The notes: generated by a model not told the origin, from the sequence alone. Positions 19,970 through 32,460 are shown, numbered from the stretch's first letter. The stretch is 64,000 nt of DNA from Cynocephalus volans (GCF_027409185.1 NC_084463.1:161363869-161427868), one strand, 5' to 3'. Program-made: numbers and translations.

Positions 19970-20140
19970 GAATTGAGCATTCACTGTGTGCCACAATAAC
20001 CCTCTGAGGCAGGTACCGAGATCCCTTTTCTCAGAAGGGGAAATCGAGACCTAGTGACATGAAGGCATTTTTGCAAGACCGCACAGATTTGTCTCATGAA
20101 TTATTACTGTCTGACACCAGAGCTATTTCTTTTGTTAAAC
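19970..20140 (-). repeat. MIR-like fragment
   Basis: It reads ATTCACTGTGTGCCACAATA, then CCCTCTGAGGCAGGTACCGA and GGGGAAATCGAGACCTAGTG. This is the antisense MIR pattern (low-copy-number Core-SINE, common in all mammals). Boundaries are approximate. Confidence 0.6.
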
Positions 20141-20255
20141 CTGGTCCCCCAAGCCCTGTCTGGTTCACATAGTTGGCTAATAGTATTTAATGCCCTGTGC
20201 TTTGTCAGTTGTAATTACAGAATGCTGCTCTGTTACCATTATAGAGAGTGAGGGG

Positions 20256-20520
20256 CTGTGTAGCATAGTGACTGTGAGTGTGGGTCTGAGCCAGTTGGCC
20301 TGGATTTGAATCCTGACTGTACTTTTTACCATTTGAGTGACCTTGGGCAGCTTATTTAACTTCTCTAATGCTTCAATGTTCTCATCTGTAAAATGGGCAT
20401 AATAATCTCATAGTAAGTTATCATGAGAATTAAATGAGATTAATACATGTTAATTGCATATGTGGCACTATGCATATGTTAATTAAGAAAACAATAAATA
20501 TTAGCTGTTACTATTACTAT
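20256..20520 (+). repeat. MIR element
   Basis: It shows the classic MIR order: GTAGCATAGTGACTGTGAGT, then TGGATTTGAATCCTGACTGT, then CCTTGGGCAGCTTATTTAAC, then ATCTGTAAAATGGGCATAAT and a tail with AACAATAAATATTAGCTGTT. Confidence 0.85.
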
Positions 20521-22756
20521 TGCTGTCTTTCTTGCCAGTTCAATTTCTCTGCTCCCCAACCTTCAAACAAAAACCTACTTTCTTTCTAGAATCAGCGTGA
20601 TATTCTGATTTTCTCAGTCGAACCATTACAAGGTCTTGGGTTCATCTTATGCACAAATCCTGCCAAAACCCAAGCTTATTAGACTAGAAAGTCAAAGCAA
20701 AATATTTTAGTTCTCTGAAGCAGTGGCTGGGTCTGGATCCTGTTTCTACATCCTGCCAGAGATGGTGCAGGCCCCTCCTGCAAACCACAACTGTGTTTTG
20801 AGCCAGCTCGACTTGACAGCTTCCCTATTCTACCTGCTGACTTCTTTAGCTCTGGTTTGGCAGCCAAAAGAGCAACTAAACCGGTTTACAGTTAGCCATT
20901 TATCACCAATAAAATCTGAGCAACTCCTTAGGAAAATGAGGACTTAAATGTAGTTGATATTTTTCTCTTGTCTCCTTAAGTTTTTTTTTGTTTCTCAAAC
21001 TATAGAAAAGCTGTATTCTAAGTTTGATCCCTGTACCAGCCAGCCATCGAAAAAAAAGAAAGTAAAGGAAAACAAAAACTACATTCTACTTTTACAGGAG
21101 AAACCTGGTAATACATTTACCTTTTCTCCTGAATCTGGTTCTTTGTGTATATGTTAATTTTTGCCTTTAATAGGCACCAAGGCTTTATGTTTCCGTTTTG
21201 GTTGGAAATCCACAAATATACTTACTTGTTTCTGGTTCTTCCTAAGGATGTATAAATAACAGATTAACCTTCCTTGAGTCTGGATCATCATGATGAACAT
21301 CAGAACTTAATGAACAGTGTAGACTACTACATAGTTCATATTCATATGTTTGCTTTTTTAGTTTTGTTTTTGTTCTTATTGCTCTGGGCTGAAGAACCAG
21401 ATAATTGAAAATAATAAGAATGAATGGGCTCTGAATACAAGGCTAAGAGTATTTGGCAGTATAATCTGAGAATATGAGATTCAAAGCCGGGATGTTTTAG
21501 GGGTGAGGTGGAAACATTTTTGCTTACCTCCTGGTCTTGGTTGTGCTTCAGAGAAGTAGGGACAGTGGTGAGTTTAGGGGAGGTGTTTAATCTTCTAAAA
21601 TCTTAGGGAGTCAAAAACCCTATTGAAGATACACTTAGAGATATAAGTCAACTTTTGCATTTGGATTGGAGTGTTCTGGATTAGTAAATATAGCGCTATA
21701 TGTTTGGTCAAATTTGTTTAATTATCTCTGGGCAAGTCACTTTTTTTCCCTGATGTTTTGAATTGATACCTTTTTTTTTTTTTTAACCTCATTGATTTGT
21801 TATGAAGAGAAACAAAATGTATGTAAAATATATGAACATCTATATTACAGAACTCATTACCTTCACTTCACATCTTCGGGTCATGTCAGTGAAACTGTGA
21901 GTATGATGGTATAATATTTGTACTGTGGTAGCCCTGATTTGTGTTAGTCATCACTTGTATTGTCTTCACAAGTAGGTTTTTGTTTGGTACTTTCAGCTCA
22001 TAGACAATGGAATGTGGCAGTGCAATATACCTTAAGTCTATTGTTTAATAGAATTGTCTCTCAAAATTAAAATATGTGGAAATTAGTCTACAACATTCTG
22101 TCATCTCTGCCTTGTGCCATTTTTGCTGTGGATGAAAATGAATAAGCAACTCTGGAAACCAAAGTCCTCTGGGAACATAAAAACTCTTGTGGCTATTAAT
22201 GGATTTAATTGTATTTCCTCTCTGCCACCAAAATGTGCAATAAATTGTTTATGCCCTTGCCTTTAATGGGGAGAATTGTTCATTAAATGTGTGTAATATC
22301 ATTATTGCCTTGTTTTTATTACTTGTAGATAGTCCTCTCTATCTTTCCTTAAAAACAAACAAAAAAAGCTTATAAAAAGGAATAGCTGTAACATTATTGA
22401 ACATTGCCCATTAATTCCTTTGGTTGTCCTTCGTGGAGAAAAAGGAAAGTATCCTCTCATTGGGGAAGCAAACTTCAGCTGGAAATGGGATATGGTCTCC
22501 TAAATCTAAGATTTGGCCTAAACTTAGTTTGGTGTGCTTTGGATTTAGGCCAAGTGATGTTTATTTAAGTTCCTGAAGGGCCAAGTTTTAAGGTGGCCTC
22601 ACTGATAAATGAATGCTATGTCTCCATATGGTGGGGCTTTGTCTTATTTAAATCCATTTAAGAGAACATTTGTAGAAGAATGACTTTTTAGGATGAGGCT
22701 CTATTTATTTTTTGTTTGTCAGTCAGTTATTTCCTCCTATTATAATATATCCGCAG
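20521..22756. other. Mostly unassigned intronic sequence; possible truncated SINE at about 21022-21075
   Basis: At 21022-21048 the text GTTTGATCCCTGTACCAGCC followed by AGCCATC and an A-rich tail looks like the 3' end of the local tRNA-Ile SINE, truncated at its 5' end. No convincing target duplication was found. The remainder shows no gene or named repeat. Confidence 0.4.
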
Positions 22757-22922
22757 GGGGCTGGCCCGTGGCTCACTCGAGAGAGTACGGTGCTGATAAC
22801 ACCCAGGCCACGGGTTCGGATCCTATATAGGGATGGCCGGTTAGCTTAGTGGGTGAGCGTGGTGCTGACAACACCAAGTCAAGGGTTAAGATCCCCTTAC
22901 TGGTCATCTTTAAAAAAAATAA
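22757..22922 (+). mobile_element. tRNA-Ile-type SINE, head-to-tail dimer
   Basis: The first unit runs from GGCTGGCCCGTGGCTCACTC to its own B-box GGGTTCGGATCC. The linker TATATAGGGAT joins a second unit GGCCGGTTAGCTTAGTGGGT, and the end CCCCTTACTGGTCATCTTT runs into an A-rich tail. ATAATATAT at 22742-22750 recurs at 22923-22931, but this is low complexity. The dimer of two tRNA-Ile-like halves is a diagnostic lineage-specific SINE form. Confidence 0.85.
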
Positions 22923-23094
22923 ATAATATATATATCTGGAGGAAAAAGTTCAGCGAACTGCTATCATCTCTTTAAAGCCATATGCCAGAAATGCTTTGAC
23001 TTTATAATTTAATTTCTTATTTGGCTTTACCTCACCATGTGGGTTTGGATAAGTCCCTGTAACTCACTCTTCCTCTACCTACCTCTGTTCAGTT

Positions 23095-23640
23095 CCCTCA
23101 TTTAGTCAAAAGATACTTATGGAGCATACATTGTATGCCAGTGACTGTTGTAGATACTGAGGAAAGAGCAGAGAACAAAACAGACAAAAATTCTAGCTCT
23201 GGGGAGCAGACCTTCTAGGGTCAGGGTGGGCAGCAGACAGTGAACAAATGAGAGAGCAAATGGTAAGGTATATCTGAGAAAATAAAGTAGGAAGGGGGGA
23301 TAAGTGGGTCAGAGGGAGGAGATCGTTTACAGTTTTAAACAAGGTGCTCTAGAAAGGTGTCAAAAGGTGAGCAAGCTGTGTGGAGCACACATTGAAGCAA
23401 GCCAAGAGAATTTTATGGGAAGAGCCTTCCCGGTACAGGGAACAGGAAGTATCGGTATATTCCAGGAATATCCAGGAGGCCAGTGTGGCTGGAGCCAAGT
23501 GAATGAGGAGAGAGTAATAGGAGATTAAAATCAGAGAGGTAAAGGGAGCAGATCTCATAGGCTGTTGTAGGACTCTGACTTTGACCTTGAGTGAGATGGG
23601 AAGTCATTGGGGATTTTGAGCCAGAGGAGAGGAATGATAA
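23095..23640 (+). repeat. Ancient interspersed repeat (same family as 6600-6904/9170-9372)
   Basis: It has TACTTATGGAGCATACATTG, GAGAACAAAACAGACAAAAA, GAGGCCAGTGTGGCTGGAGC and AGATCTCATAGGCTGTTGTA in the expected order. It is a long old mammalian repeat whose class I cannot state with confidence. It contains no protein. Confidence 0.5.
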
Positions 23641-24839
23641 TGACTTCCACCTTTAAGGAGCCACTGACCACTGTGTGTAGAATAGCCTGCAAAGAAAGGC
23701 AGGGGTGGAAGCAGGGAGTCCAGTGAGGCTATTGTGCTGACCTAGGTGGGAGATGGTGTTGGCGTGGACCAGGGTGGTGCAGGTGTAAATGAGAAAGTAG
23801 TCAGATTCTGGGTCTATTTTCAAGCCTCAAGGATTTGCTTATGGATTGGGTTTGAGGTATAACAGAACAAGAGGATTCAAGGGTGACTCCAGAATTTCAT
23901 TTTACTTCTTTGTGTCAGTTTTCTGTTTATTTTTAAGTTGTTATTGTCATCTCTTTATCCTAGTGACTTTATACAGTACAAGGTCTGTGTAACAGAGCTC
24001 TTCAGAACTCCTGAGGGGTTTCTTTTGTTTCTACTTTTGCTGTTTGTTATCAGTTGAAAGTAAATTTCCTTGTGAATTTACTGGGTGATGGAATAATCGT
24101 GGTTGAGCGCCTGATTGTGTTAAAAATCTGGGTAAGTTCTTTCTATGCTCTGGGCCATGATGAAGCTGTTGGAGCAGCTGAGTTTCAACATCCTTAATTA
24201 TTCTGCTGTCATATTTGCTCTGTTCGGTATCTCCTCTTTGATCCTTATTTATTTGGTAGTTTTCAAAGAGGAAGATCTATTACAGAAGCCATTAATAACT
24301 GTAGCCCAAATCCTTTGTCACTAACCCAGTGAATTGAAAAGTTAAAAACATTGTATGTATGGTTTTTAAAAAAATGACTGGTTTGCTATAGCAGACAGCC
24401 TGTCTGCGCTTCCTAGGAGCTGCACTGTAAGGAGGAATCCTGCTGCAGAATGATCTAATTTGTGTAATCTTGAAGGTGGAGCTATTTTTGAAAGAGAACA
24501 GAAAAATAATGGAGCACTTTGCTTGAGAATGCCAAACTGGATCTTACTGATTTAAAAGAAAAAGGACTCATAGATAGATCTTATAGTTAGAACTCCTATT
24601 TCTCTCTTGTTCTGCTCACCAAGTCTAGATCAAATTTATGATAAATATACTTAGGTAATTGCTCTTGAAAATGGCAGCTGGGTTTTTTTTTTTTTTACGT
24701 TTTAGATAAATGTATTACTTGTGATTCAGATGATGCAAGTAGAATAAAAGAACAATTATCAAGTTCAGGAATTAAAATTCTCTTTACAGTTTTTAGGATA
24801 GACTGATGGTTTGTATCTGCTTCTCAACCCTATCAGACC
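23641..24839. other. Unassigned intronic sequence
   Basis: No gene, RNA or clearly named repeat was recognised. Confidence 0.4.
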
Positions 24840-25108
24840 CTATGGCCCCCTTTAAAAAAAAAAAGTTTATTTATTAATTTTTTTTTTCTTTACATTGTAA
24901 GATGTTACGAGCAGTTGGGGGGGGAGATGGGAATGGGGAAGGAAATAGGGTGGGAGAAGGAGAAAGGGGGGGCGTGGTTGAGGCCTGTGGCAACCCCCTC
25001 ATTCCTTCAGGGGAGACCAGGGGGCTTCCAGCTGTGGGTTGGTCATTGCTGGGCTGGATGCAGATGTCAGTGGGGGTTGTGATTGAAGCCCTCAGCTATG
25101 GCCCCTTT
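24840..25108 (-). mobile_element. Unrecognised poly(A)-tailed retroposon, copy 1 (5'-truncated)
   Basis: The element body is 24854-25095, flanked by near-identical CTATGGCCCC(C)TTT at 24840-24853 and 25096-25108. It is read on the minus strand. It contains one full unit (about 25058 leftwards) and part of a second, then a C/T-rich stretch, then AACATCTTACAATG and an A-rich tail. It shares unit sequence and 3' end with copy 2 at 26405-26830. I do not recognise the family. It has no credible ORF. Confidence 0.7.
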
Positions 25109-25729
25109 TCTATCCTGAAATGAAATTCCCAGATAATAAAACTTACTGATACGTCTACAATATCTTAACTGCAATATAAAGGAAAAATAAAAGGAGCGTT
25201 ATTTGTAATCAAATATGCATTTTTGTATGTAAATTCTAAGACAAATGTAAATGCTCACAGCACTTTAGAAACCATAGCCGTCAGGTGCTTCCAGGTACAT
25301 ATAGCTTTGCTTTATCTTTGTGCATATGACCCTATAAATAGAGACTGATACAGGTGTATTGCATTGGTGACTCAGATGATATGTGGCAATGCCATTGGCG
25401 ATATGATTTTTTTAAATGGTGAATAAATCTTCACAGAAAACTACACACAAGGACAGTCTTTCCTCTATTTACATAGTAGTTACATTCCTGGAAAATACAG
25501 TGTGTGTTATATGGTAAAAAAAAAAATCTGTTTCTCTGTAAAATCTCTTTAGATCTAGGCTTAGATAATTATAAACTTCTTTTTACTTACATACATGTCG
25601 TGGCGGGGTCAAAGGCAAATTTATTATGAAGCTGATGAAGCTTAAACTTCAGGATCCTTCATGTGCACAGGCTACTTCCATGGCACTGCATATGTAATTC
25701 ATACAACCAAACAACTTTTTATTGAAATG
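25109..25729. other. Unassigned intronic sequence between retroposon copy 1 and an L1M
   Basis: AT-rich, with no coding signal. No repeat was confidently named. Confidence 0.4.
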
Positions 25730-27760
25730 TCATATGTATTCAGAAAAGTACACATATAGTAAGTACAGCTGATAACCAGCACCTACATCAAGAAACAGAG
25801 CATTGCTAATCACCACCTTTCCCCTTCCACCAAAGATAACTATTATCCTAACTTCTAATAGCATAAAGTAGTTTTGCCTGTCCTTGTACTTCGTGCAGTG
25901 TATACTCTCATATCTAACTTCTTTTGCTCAACATTATGTTTACGTGATTCATCCACATTGTTGCATGTAGTTATAGCTGCTGTATAGTATTCCACTGTGT
26001 GAATATATTGCAATTTCTTTAACCATTCTGCTGCTGCTGATCATGTGGGAGATTCCCAGTTTGGGGCTATTATGAATCGTGCTTCTGTGAACGTTTTTGC
26101 ACATATCAGTTGGTAGACTTGAGCACTCATTTCTCTCAAGTATATAACCAGGAGTGGAATTGCTGGAATATGTTATATGTATATTTAGCTTAGCAATATA
26201 TAAAAGTTCCTGTTGCTCCACATCTCCATCAACAGTTGGTATTCTTTGCCTTTTTCATGTTAGCCATTCTGACTAGGGTAAAAGCGCTTCTCCTGTGGTT
26301 TTAATTTGCATTCCCTTGATGATGTTGAGTACCTAATATGTTTATCAGCCATCTGGATATCCTCTTCTATGAGTTGTCTGTTCAGCTTGGTTGCCCATTT
26401 TTCTTTCTCTTTTTCTTTTTAAAATTTATTTATTAATATTATTATTTTTTTACATTCTAAGATGTTGCAGAGCAGTTGTGGGGGGGGAGAGGAAAAGGGG
26501 GAAGGGATATAGGGTAGGAGGTAGGGGAGCATGATCAAGGCCCGTTGCACCCCCCTCATTCTGGCAGGGGAGAACAGGGTGTTTCCAGTGGCAGCTCAGT
26601 GGTCGTCGCTGGGCTGGATGCAGATGTGGGTGTGTGTGTGGCTGAGGACCTTGCTCCCCTACCATCCTGGCTCAAGAGCCTGGGGTGCTTTCTGCAGCAG
26701 CTCAGTGGTCTTCTCTGGGCTGGTTGCAGGTATCGGAGGCGGGGGGCATGGCTGAGGCGTTGGTCCCCCACCACCCCAGCTCAGGAGTCCGGGGTGCTTC
26801 CTGAGACAGCTTAGTGATCGTTGCTGGTGTTTGCCCATTTTTCTATTGGGTTGTCTCTCTGTTGCTTATTGACTTGTAGGAGTTCTTCTACTTACAAATA
26901 TCCTTTCATACTCTGGGTGTCTTTTTACTCTTTTAATGGTATCTTTTCATGAACAAATTCTTAATATAGTCCAATTTATCAATTTCCCCTTTATGTTTAG
27001 TGCCTTTTATGGGCTGTTTTAAGAAATCTTTGCCTACTTTAAGATTATGAAGATGTTCTCTAACATTTTTTCTAAAAGCTTTATTGCTTACCTTTCATAT
27101 TACAGTCCATATGGAATTGATATTTGTGTGTAGTGTGAGGTGGGAGTTAAGATACATTTGCCCCAATATGGATATTCATTTAACCCTGCACCATTTATTT
27201 AAAAGATCATCCTTTTTCCACTGCATTGCATCGTTACTTCAATCATAAGTCTCATGCCATTTTACAGGTGGTTATGTTTTTAGACATTCTGTTCTGTACC
27301 ATTGGTCAGTTTGTCCATCCTTGCACTAATGTCCACCTGTCTCAATTACCATATCTTTATAATAGACCTGTTACTTGGTGGTAGAAATCTGACAGCTTTG
27401 TGCTTCTTAATAACTGCCTCTTTGCCCTTTGTATTTCCTTAGAACTTTTAGAATCAACTTTTCAATTTCCTTAAAAGCTTTTTTGGGGGAGGGCTATTTA
27501 TTTAGGATTGCATTGGGTCTATGGATTAATTTGGAGATAACTGAAATCTTTAAAATATTGAGCCTTTCAGTCCATGGACATGATATGTCCTTCCATTTAT
27601 TTAGGTCTTCTTTAATTTGTTTTGCACTTTTTAGCGTAGAAGTATTCTACATCTTTCTTTAGATGTATTCCTATGTATTTGATATTTTTAAATCCTAGAG
27701 CTAATTTTATAATTGTAACTTTGTATGCTTTTTCTTAAAGAGGACCCTCTAACTTTTGTA
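25730..27760 (-). mobile_element. L1M LINE fragment (antisense), split by an unknown retroposon
   Basis: It has antisense L1 phrases in order: TTCCACTGTGTGAATATATT, CCAGGAGTGGAATTGCTGGA, TTGCTCCACATCTCCATCAA, TTTAATTTGCATTCCCTTGA, TTGACTTGTAGGAGTTCTTC, GCACCATTTATTTAAAAGAT and TTGCATTGGGTCTATGGATT. It is decayed, with no ORF. It continues cleanly on both sides of the insertion at 26405-26830. Confidence 0.85.
26391..26844 (-). mobile_element. Unrecognised poly(A)-tailed retroposon, copy 2, with about 105-bp tandem units
   Basis: The body is 26405-26830, flanked by perfect copies of TTGCCCATTTTTCT at 26391-26404 and 26831-26844, so it retroposed into the L1M. On the minus strand it has three tandem units. 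The shared CCAG...CCCAG starts lie at about 26827, 26723 and 26617, a spacing of 104-106 bp. A C/T-rich segment, AACATCTTAGAATG and an A-rich tail follow. Each unit contains ACCACTGAGCTGC or a close variant. There are two overlapping ORFs of about 70 codons, in different frames in different units, so it is almost certainly non-coding. It resembles composite VNTR-bearing non-LTR retroposons in layout only. I do not recognise the sequence. Confidence 0.75.
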
Positions 27761-28229
27761 AAACTTTAGGCACTTCTAAACCTGGTTCTGTCCCAGGGCA
27801 GAGTGTTTTCACTTACAGAAATGTTGGAAATCATGTGGGATGCTAGTCATTTCTCAATTGTGTGGGACTCAAAGGTTCCCACACCTGTAGATTGCAGAAT
27901 GTCTGGCCTTATTTTTTTCACCACTGAATGTCAGTGAAGTTCCTAATCATTATGACATTCCAGAAAGCACCCTACATATATTACTACCACTGTCACTCTA
28001 TTGAAGACTCACTTGTTGAAGACATTTTGCCTTTATTACAGTTTTTGTAGTCCGTAAATGAAAGTGTGCTTGAATGTCAAGTGTGTTTGACTTTTTGCTT
28101 GTTTGTTTTAGGAAGAGACCTAAAGTAAGCCAACAGTTTCATATGTTGCCATCTATAATCTAGCCTTTAAAAATAAAAATAAGCAAATGATTAATCTTCA
28201 CAGACTTCTATTTATAGACCTATTGATAG
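27761..28229. other. Unassigned intronic sequence
   Basis: No gene or named repeat was recognised. Confidence 0.4.
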
Positions 28230-28445
28230 AGTGGATTAAACACTAGGCTTGGAGCCAGAAGAATTAAATCCCTCCTTTAACAATTAAAAACTCTGTGATT
28301 TGGGGTTGGTTACCTTTTGAGCCCCAATCTTCTCATCAAAATGGAAAGAAATAAAAGTAACTGTCTAGTTGACTACTCAAAGTTGTTGGGAAGAACAGAT
28401 GAAACTACTTATAAATGCTTTATAAGTCTTCAGAGTACTATAGAA
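28230..28445 (+). repeat. MIR element
   Basis: The MIR layout is present: ACACTAGGCTTGGAGCCAGA, AACTCTGTGATTTGGGGTTG, CTCATCAAAATGGAAAGAAA and GTTGTTGGGAAGAACAGATG. Confidence 0.65.
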
Positions 28446-29499
28446 ATTTATGTCGTTGATATAAATTTATGTATTTGCTAACTGTTCTTTGCTGGGACTG
28501 TGGGCATAATTACCAAGACAAAGCCTCCTAAATAATTTAGATCTTCCCAGTTTGGGGTTCTTTGAGTTTGGTCACTATAGCCATAACTTATTCATGGAAA
28601 GTGGCATCTATCTTCTAAAAGCCTGTGTGTTTATAGAAAGGCAACAAGAGCACTAATCTATTGGGATTCCTGTGTCTTAATTCTGGTTTCGTAAATGAAA
28701 GTAGACAAACCACTCACTTTCCATTTCTTTTATTGTCTTACTGCTTAGAAATTCTTTGAGGATTAAGATAAAATCACTAAGCAGTTTTATGTTCCTCAGT
28801 GAAAGGTACTATATGAACATAGGTGATACTTTATTACAATTAAATTCTCATTCGTATTAATTCACTATAACTAACCCTGGCCTTCCAGTCAATTGAGAAA
28901 TCCCTGGCCTGTTAGTGGATAAAAGGTTGTGATGCAGGAGGGATACTGTCTTTGCAATTTTAATATGGAATATACTTAATACTAGTAAGGTATTGAATTT
29001 CAATGTGACTTTCCTCGCAAACAAACCTTAGTCTCCATACTTAGTGTTACCTCTAGAAAGCAATTTCTTATACACAGACTAAATGATCTTTTTAATTGCA
29101 TTTTGCTTCATTTGAAGTTTCAGTGTTTGATTATTTTCCTCCCTGGTTTTATTTTTTAGTAGTCTACTTCTCCCGATAGTTTTTTTTTTTTTTTTCATTT
29201 TTATTTTTAATCAAAGTTATACATTTATTTCAGAGTCAAGTAGTTCTACAAGGCTTGTTTAGAAAACAACCTTTGCATATTATCTGGTGATTTATAGCTG
29301 TGGAAGCTTTTTCATCATCACCCTATTCTTCCAATAAAATTGTAATTTTGGTTAGATCATTTTTTCAGGGTTTTTATTATTGTGACCATAGAAAGGCAAG
29401 TCATTGTTGAGCCATGTAGTAGACTGATTTTTCTTTTCCTGGCCAACTTTTTATTTTTCCAAGCATTAATAATTGTCTTTTTACTTTTGTTTAGTAACA
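28446..29499. other. Unassigned intronic sequence
   Basis: AT-rich, with a T-tract at 29180-29196. No gene or named repeat was recognised. Confidence 0.4.
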
Positions 29500-29695
29500 G
29501 CTAATATTACTTGAATATATAGTATGTTCCAGGTGCTGTTCTAATTGTCTGTGTGTTAACTCATTTAATCATCAGACAGGCACAGAAGTACAAGAGGTTA
29601 GATAACTCGCACAAGAAAGCAGCACAGCCAGTTCAAACCCTGGCAGTCTGGCTCCATAATCTGTGCTCTTAACTACTGTGCTAAACTTTCTTTGT
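29500..29695 (-). repeat. MIR element
   Basis: It reads as antisense MIR: GTATGTTCCAGGTGCTGTTC, GAGGTTAGATAACTCGCACA and AACCCTGGCAGTCTGGCTCC. Boundaries are approximate. Confidence 0.7.
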
Positions 29696-29704
29696 TTTCT
29701 ATTA

Positions 29705-31200
29705 ATATGTAATTTTAAACAGTTTTTTATGGAAGTAAAATTTAAATGCAGTGAAATTCACAGATCTCAGTTTTGTTTATAGTTTGAGGAGTTTTGACAA
29801 ACATATGCATTCATGTAACCCACACCCCAATCAAGACACAACATTTTTATCACTTGCAGTCATCTCCCACCCCTCATAGCCAATGACTGTTCTGGTTTCT
29901 ATGACCATAGATTAGTTCTGTTCTTGAATTTCATGTAAATGGAATCATGTGGTTTGTGTTTTTGTGTTGCTTTCTTTTGCCAGATTCATCCCATGTTGTG
30001 TGTGTTAGTAGTTCATTCTTTATTATTGCCAAGTAGTATTTCCTTGAAACAGATACCACACTTTGTTTATTCATTCTCCTGTTGATGGGCATATGAATTG
30101 TTTACAGTTTTTTGTTTTTATGAATGAAGCTGCTCTGAACATTCTTGTACAAGTCTTTTTATGGACATACATTTTATTTTCTTTGGGGGTAAATATGTAG
30201 GAGTAGAATGGTGGAGTAGAATGGTGGGTCTTAGAATAGATAAATTTAACTTTGTAAGAAACTGCCAGTTTATCAAAAGTGGTTGTATCGGTTTACATTA
30301 CCGCTAACTGTCACAGATAGACTCTAATGCAGCCTCCACGATCCGTATCTCCTGGTATTTATGTCCTAGTGTAATCCCGTCCCCTTGGGTGTGGGTGGGA
30401 CTTATGACTTGCTCCTTACTTATAGAATATGGCAAAAGTGACAGGATGTACATGAACATGCTACATCAGATTGTAATACCCATCTTTTGAGGCAATTCTC
30501 TCCTTTGCTAGCTTTGGAGAAGCATGTTGCCACGATGTGAGCTGCCTATGGAGAGGGCCTTCTGGCAGGGAGCCTGGGGCATCTTCAAGACTATAGCCAG
30601 CAAGAAATTGTGGCCCTAGTCCAGCAGCCCACAAGGAAACTGTTGCCAACAACCATGTGAGCTTGGAAACGGGTTCTATCTCACTCAAGCCTCAGATGAG
30701 ACCACAGTCCCAGCCGACACCTTGATTGCCATCTCATAAAAGACCCAACTAGCTGTGCCTGGGCTTCTAACCCACAGAAACTGAGATAATAAACATGTAC
30801 TGTTCTAAGCTATAATAAGTTTGTGGTGATATTGTTATGCAACAATAGGTCACTAATACTAGCAATATACAAAACTTCCTATTGCTCTATAACTCCACCA
30901 ACATTTAGTTTTGTCAATCTTTTTAATTTTAGCCATGTTAATGGATATGCTAACTCCTTGTGGCTTTAACTTGCATATTCCTAATGACTAATGACATTGA
31001 ATACCTGCTGATTGTCCATTTAGATATCTTCTTTTTGAAGTATCTGTTCAAGTCATCTTTCTATTTTAAAAATTAGTATGTTGGTCTTTTTATAATTTAT
31101 TTGTAGGAGTTCTTTATATATTACAGATCAAGTCTTTTATCAGATACATATTACGTTTATGTGAATGTGTGTTGTGTGTTTGTGTATCTGATGTATACTA
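29705..31200 (-). mobile_element. L1M 3'-region (antisense), interrupted by an MLT1 LTR
   Basis: The L1 antisense sentence runs TTTTGACAAACATATGCATT, GGAATCATGTGGTTTGTGTT, TTCATTCTCCTGTTGATGGG and AAGAAACTGCCAGTTTATCA up to about 30305. It resumes after the LTR with CCTATTGCTCTATAACTCCA and GGAGTTCTTTATATATTACA to about 31140. There is no ORF. Confidence 0.8.
30308..30866 (+). mobile_element. MLT1-type MaLR solo LTR
   Basis: It starts TGTCACAGATAGACTC and ends AGGTCACTAATAC. It has the typical MLT1 phrases GAATATGGCAAAAGTGACAG, TGAGCTGCCTATGGAGAGGG, GCCGACACCTTGATTGCCAT and CACAGAAACTGAGATAATAA. The last carries the poly(A)-signal region. No internal retroviral sequence remains. It inserted into the flanking L1M. 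Confidence 0.85.
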
Positions 31201-32460
31201 TTTTTTTCTAGTCTGTGACTGGGAGAAATTTCCACATCCCTCTCACCTCACCCAGTTTCCCAAACAGTTGGCATTTTGCTGCATTTACTCTATTATGCTA
31301 TTTCTCTCTCTAAATTAGTTTTTCTGAGCCAGTTGAGACCAAGTTACGCACATGATGCTCTATTGTCACCCTTAAATATTTCAGTGTTTATTTCCCCCAA
31401 TCAAGGGCACTGCCACATAACCATTGTATATCCCTCTAAGTCAAGTAATTAGTAGTGATACTTCTACTGCCCAATCCGTATACCCCATTCACATTTGCTT
31501 CCATTGTAAACTGCCCCAACGATGTCTCTCTTTCTGTTTTGTTCCAGGATCACATCAGGGAACATGCATTGCACTTAGTTGGCATGTCTCTTCATATCCT
31601 CCAATCTGGAATAATCCCTTAGTCTTTTTCTGTCATTTATATCCTTAACAGTTTTATGTTCAAGAGGATGACCTGGAAGATGATGCCTTAAAATTTCCTC
31701 ATGATCAGACTCAGGTGATGATTTCTTGACAAATATATCACAAACAATGACCCTATAATATTCTCAGCACATCACATGAAGGGGCATGTTATATTAACCA
31801 GCCCTGTTACTGGTGATGTTGACACCTGGCCGTGTTTGTGTCTGCCATGTATCTCTGTTTTTCTCCACTGTAATGTCATTGTTTTTCCCTTTGTAACTGA
31901 TGAGTATTTTGTGTGGAGACAATTTGAGGTTATGCCAATATCCTGTTCCTCATCAAACTTCAAGCTACAGCATTGGTGTCCTGCCTAAATTAGTCATCAC
32001 TGTGTGGTTGCCAGATGATGATTTTTTTGTTTCCATTATTCCTTCTACATTTATAAATTGGTCTTCTGCGTAATGATGAGCTTTCCCTTTTCCTTCCTTC
32101 CCATATGGACTCTGGATTTATATTTTACTCATTAGGTTGTAATTTGTTCGTATCATTATTAATTTTGATGCTCAAATTACTCCGGATCTGGCCAGTGGGA
32201 GCCCTTCAAGCCATTTCCCTTTTAGATGTCCTTATCATTCTTTGAACACTTACTAATTTTCTAGAACAACAGGATGTTCCAGGCTCTTCTTACATTTTCC
32301 TTGCCCTCGCTCTGGAATCAGCTCTTTCTCCAAGGATTCCTGGGCCTTTTAATGGAGTATTGTATTTAGAAACCAATATCTTGGAGTTTGTTGTGCTTCT
32401 TGCTATAGGATGTCATTGCTTCTAGGTGCTCTCTGGAGATGGAGGCAGGAAATACAAGTA

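Noticed and set aside
22757..22922. tRNA-like folds with A- and B-boxes
   Set aside because: This is a SINE dimer with an A-rich tail and poor acceptor-stem pairing, not a tRNA gene. The same applies to the other SINE copies.
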